From Candidatus Methanoperedentaceae archaeon (GTDB taxonomy: Archaea; Halobacteriota; Methanosarcinia; Methanosarcinales; Methanoperedenaceae): DNA of 5,735 nucleotides. The notes below the pieces were generated by a model. It saw only the letters and a list, made by a program, of their open reading frames with translations. It had not been told where the DNA came from and made no database searches. The position numbers and the translations under genes were made by a program. The DNA lies in NCBI GenBank assembly GCA_027371625.1, contig DAHXMQ010000411.1:1-5735 (forward strand), written 5' to 3'. This document shows positions 5,371 through 5,735 of the stretch, one piece after another. Positions within the stretch are counted from its first letter, which is position 1, and every line of letters starts with the position of its first letter.

Positions 5371-5735
5371 ATGCCTATATTTGAACTCAAAAACGTAAAT
5401 TACCTCTACTTAAACAAGATACCTGCACTTGATGATATTAGTCTATCAATAGAGAAGGGAGAACAGGTCGCAATACTTGGAGCAAACGGTTCAGGAAAAT
5501 CCACGCTTCTAAAGTTGCTTGACGGTCTGATTTTTCCCTCATCCGGGATTGTAAAAGCGTTCGGCAGAGTTCTTACCGAGAATATTCTGGATGGCGAAGG
5601 TGGAGACTTTCCACAGGAATTCAGAAAAAAAGTGGGATTGATATTCCAGAACTCGGAAGCACAGCTTTTCTGCCCCACTGTTTTGGACGAGATTAAATTT
5701 GGTCCGTTGCAACTGGATATACCAAAAGAGGAAAT
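5371..5735 (+). CDS. cbiO: ECF transporter ATPase CbiO/NikO (5' part, cut by window edge)
   Basis: The first 121 residues of an ABC ATPase, open to the right edge. Walker A is GANGSGKST (37-45), the Q loop is IFQNSEAQLF (91-100, Gln93), and CPTVLDEIKFGPLQL (101-115) is the typical ECF-ATPase stretch that follows. The signature motif, Walker B and switch histidine lie beyond the window. A 20-residue insert between the beta strands (about 66-84, ENILDGEGGDFPQEF) is longer than in EcfA proteins and resembles CbiO of metal transporters, as I recall. The ATG at 5371 lies 6 nt after the cbiQ stop, so it is in the same operon. It powers metal uptake, likely as a homodimer under the coupling helices of CbiQ. 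Whether the protein is complete cannot be seen. Confidence 0.93.
   Translation, partial: MPIFELKNVNYLYLNKIPALDDISLSIEKGEQVAILGANGSGKSTLLKLLDGLIFPSSGIVKAFGRVLTENILDGEGGDFPQEFRKKVGLIFQNSEAQLFCPTVLDEIKFGPLQLDIPKEE

Noticed and set aside
5406..5678. Minus-strand open frame opposite the start of cbiO.
   Set aside because: The plus strand encodes an unmistakable ABC ATPase N-terminus with Walker A and Q loop.

Overview
The window looks like chromosomal DNA of a euryarchaeon. The CTP-dependent type of riboflavin kinase is archaeal. Promoters have the BRE/TATA form, and genes are closely packed with GGAGG or GGTGA ribosome-binding sites. The nickel uptake locus fits a nickel-demanding methanogen or anaerobic methane oxidiser. 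My best guess is the Methanosarcinales or Methanoperedens area, but this is inferred from gene content and not proven.

Positions 1-1045 hold the end of a riboflavin kinase gene (ribK, cut by the left edge) joined by an ATGA overlap to ribB. Together they cover one synthetic step of the riboflavin pathway and the conversion of riboflavin to FMN. Tail to tail with ribB is a minus-strand winged-helix regulator (1051-1425). It is divergent from a branched-chain amino acid aminotransferase (ilvE, 1571-2443), and the two share a 145-bp AT-rich promoter region. A 68-residue minus-strand protein of unknown function (2440-2646) overlaps the ilvE stop codon tail to tail.

Positions 2781-5735 form a nickel-responsive unit. 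It contains the nickel-sensing repressor NikR, then an energy-coupling-factor (ECF) metal importer of the Cbi/Nik type: CbiM/NikM substrate component, PDGLE-type small membrane subunit, EcfT-type CbiQ, and the start of the ATPase CbiO, cut by the right edge. The four transporter genes are tightly coupled (4-nt overlap, 0-nt gap, 6-nt gap). The metal ligands of both NikR (His81, His92, His94, Cys100) and NikM (His2, His67) are intact. The 179-bp gap between nikR and the transporter carries a perfect dyad, TGCTAC-N14-GTAGCA, which closely resembles the NikR operator form I recall from Geobacter-type NikR. The simplest reading is nickel import repressed by Ni-NikR.

Most of the window is recognisable housekeeping or transport. 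I saw no mobile element, CRISPR array, tRNA or rRNA, and no clear undescribed system. The points most worth a second look are the NikR operator candidate, the Cys-rich N-terminal extension of CbiQ, the unknown 68-residue protein, and possible operators between the winged-helix regulator and ilvE.
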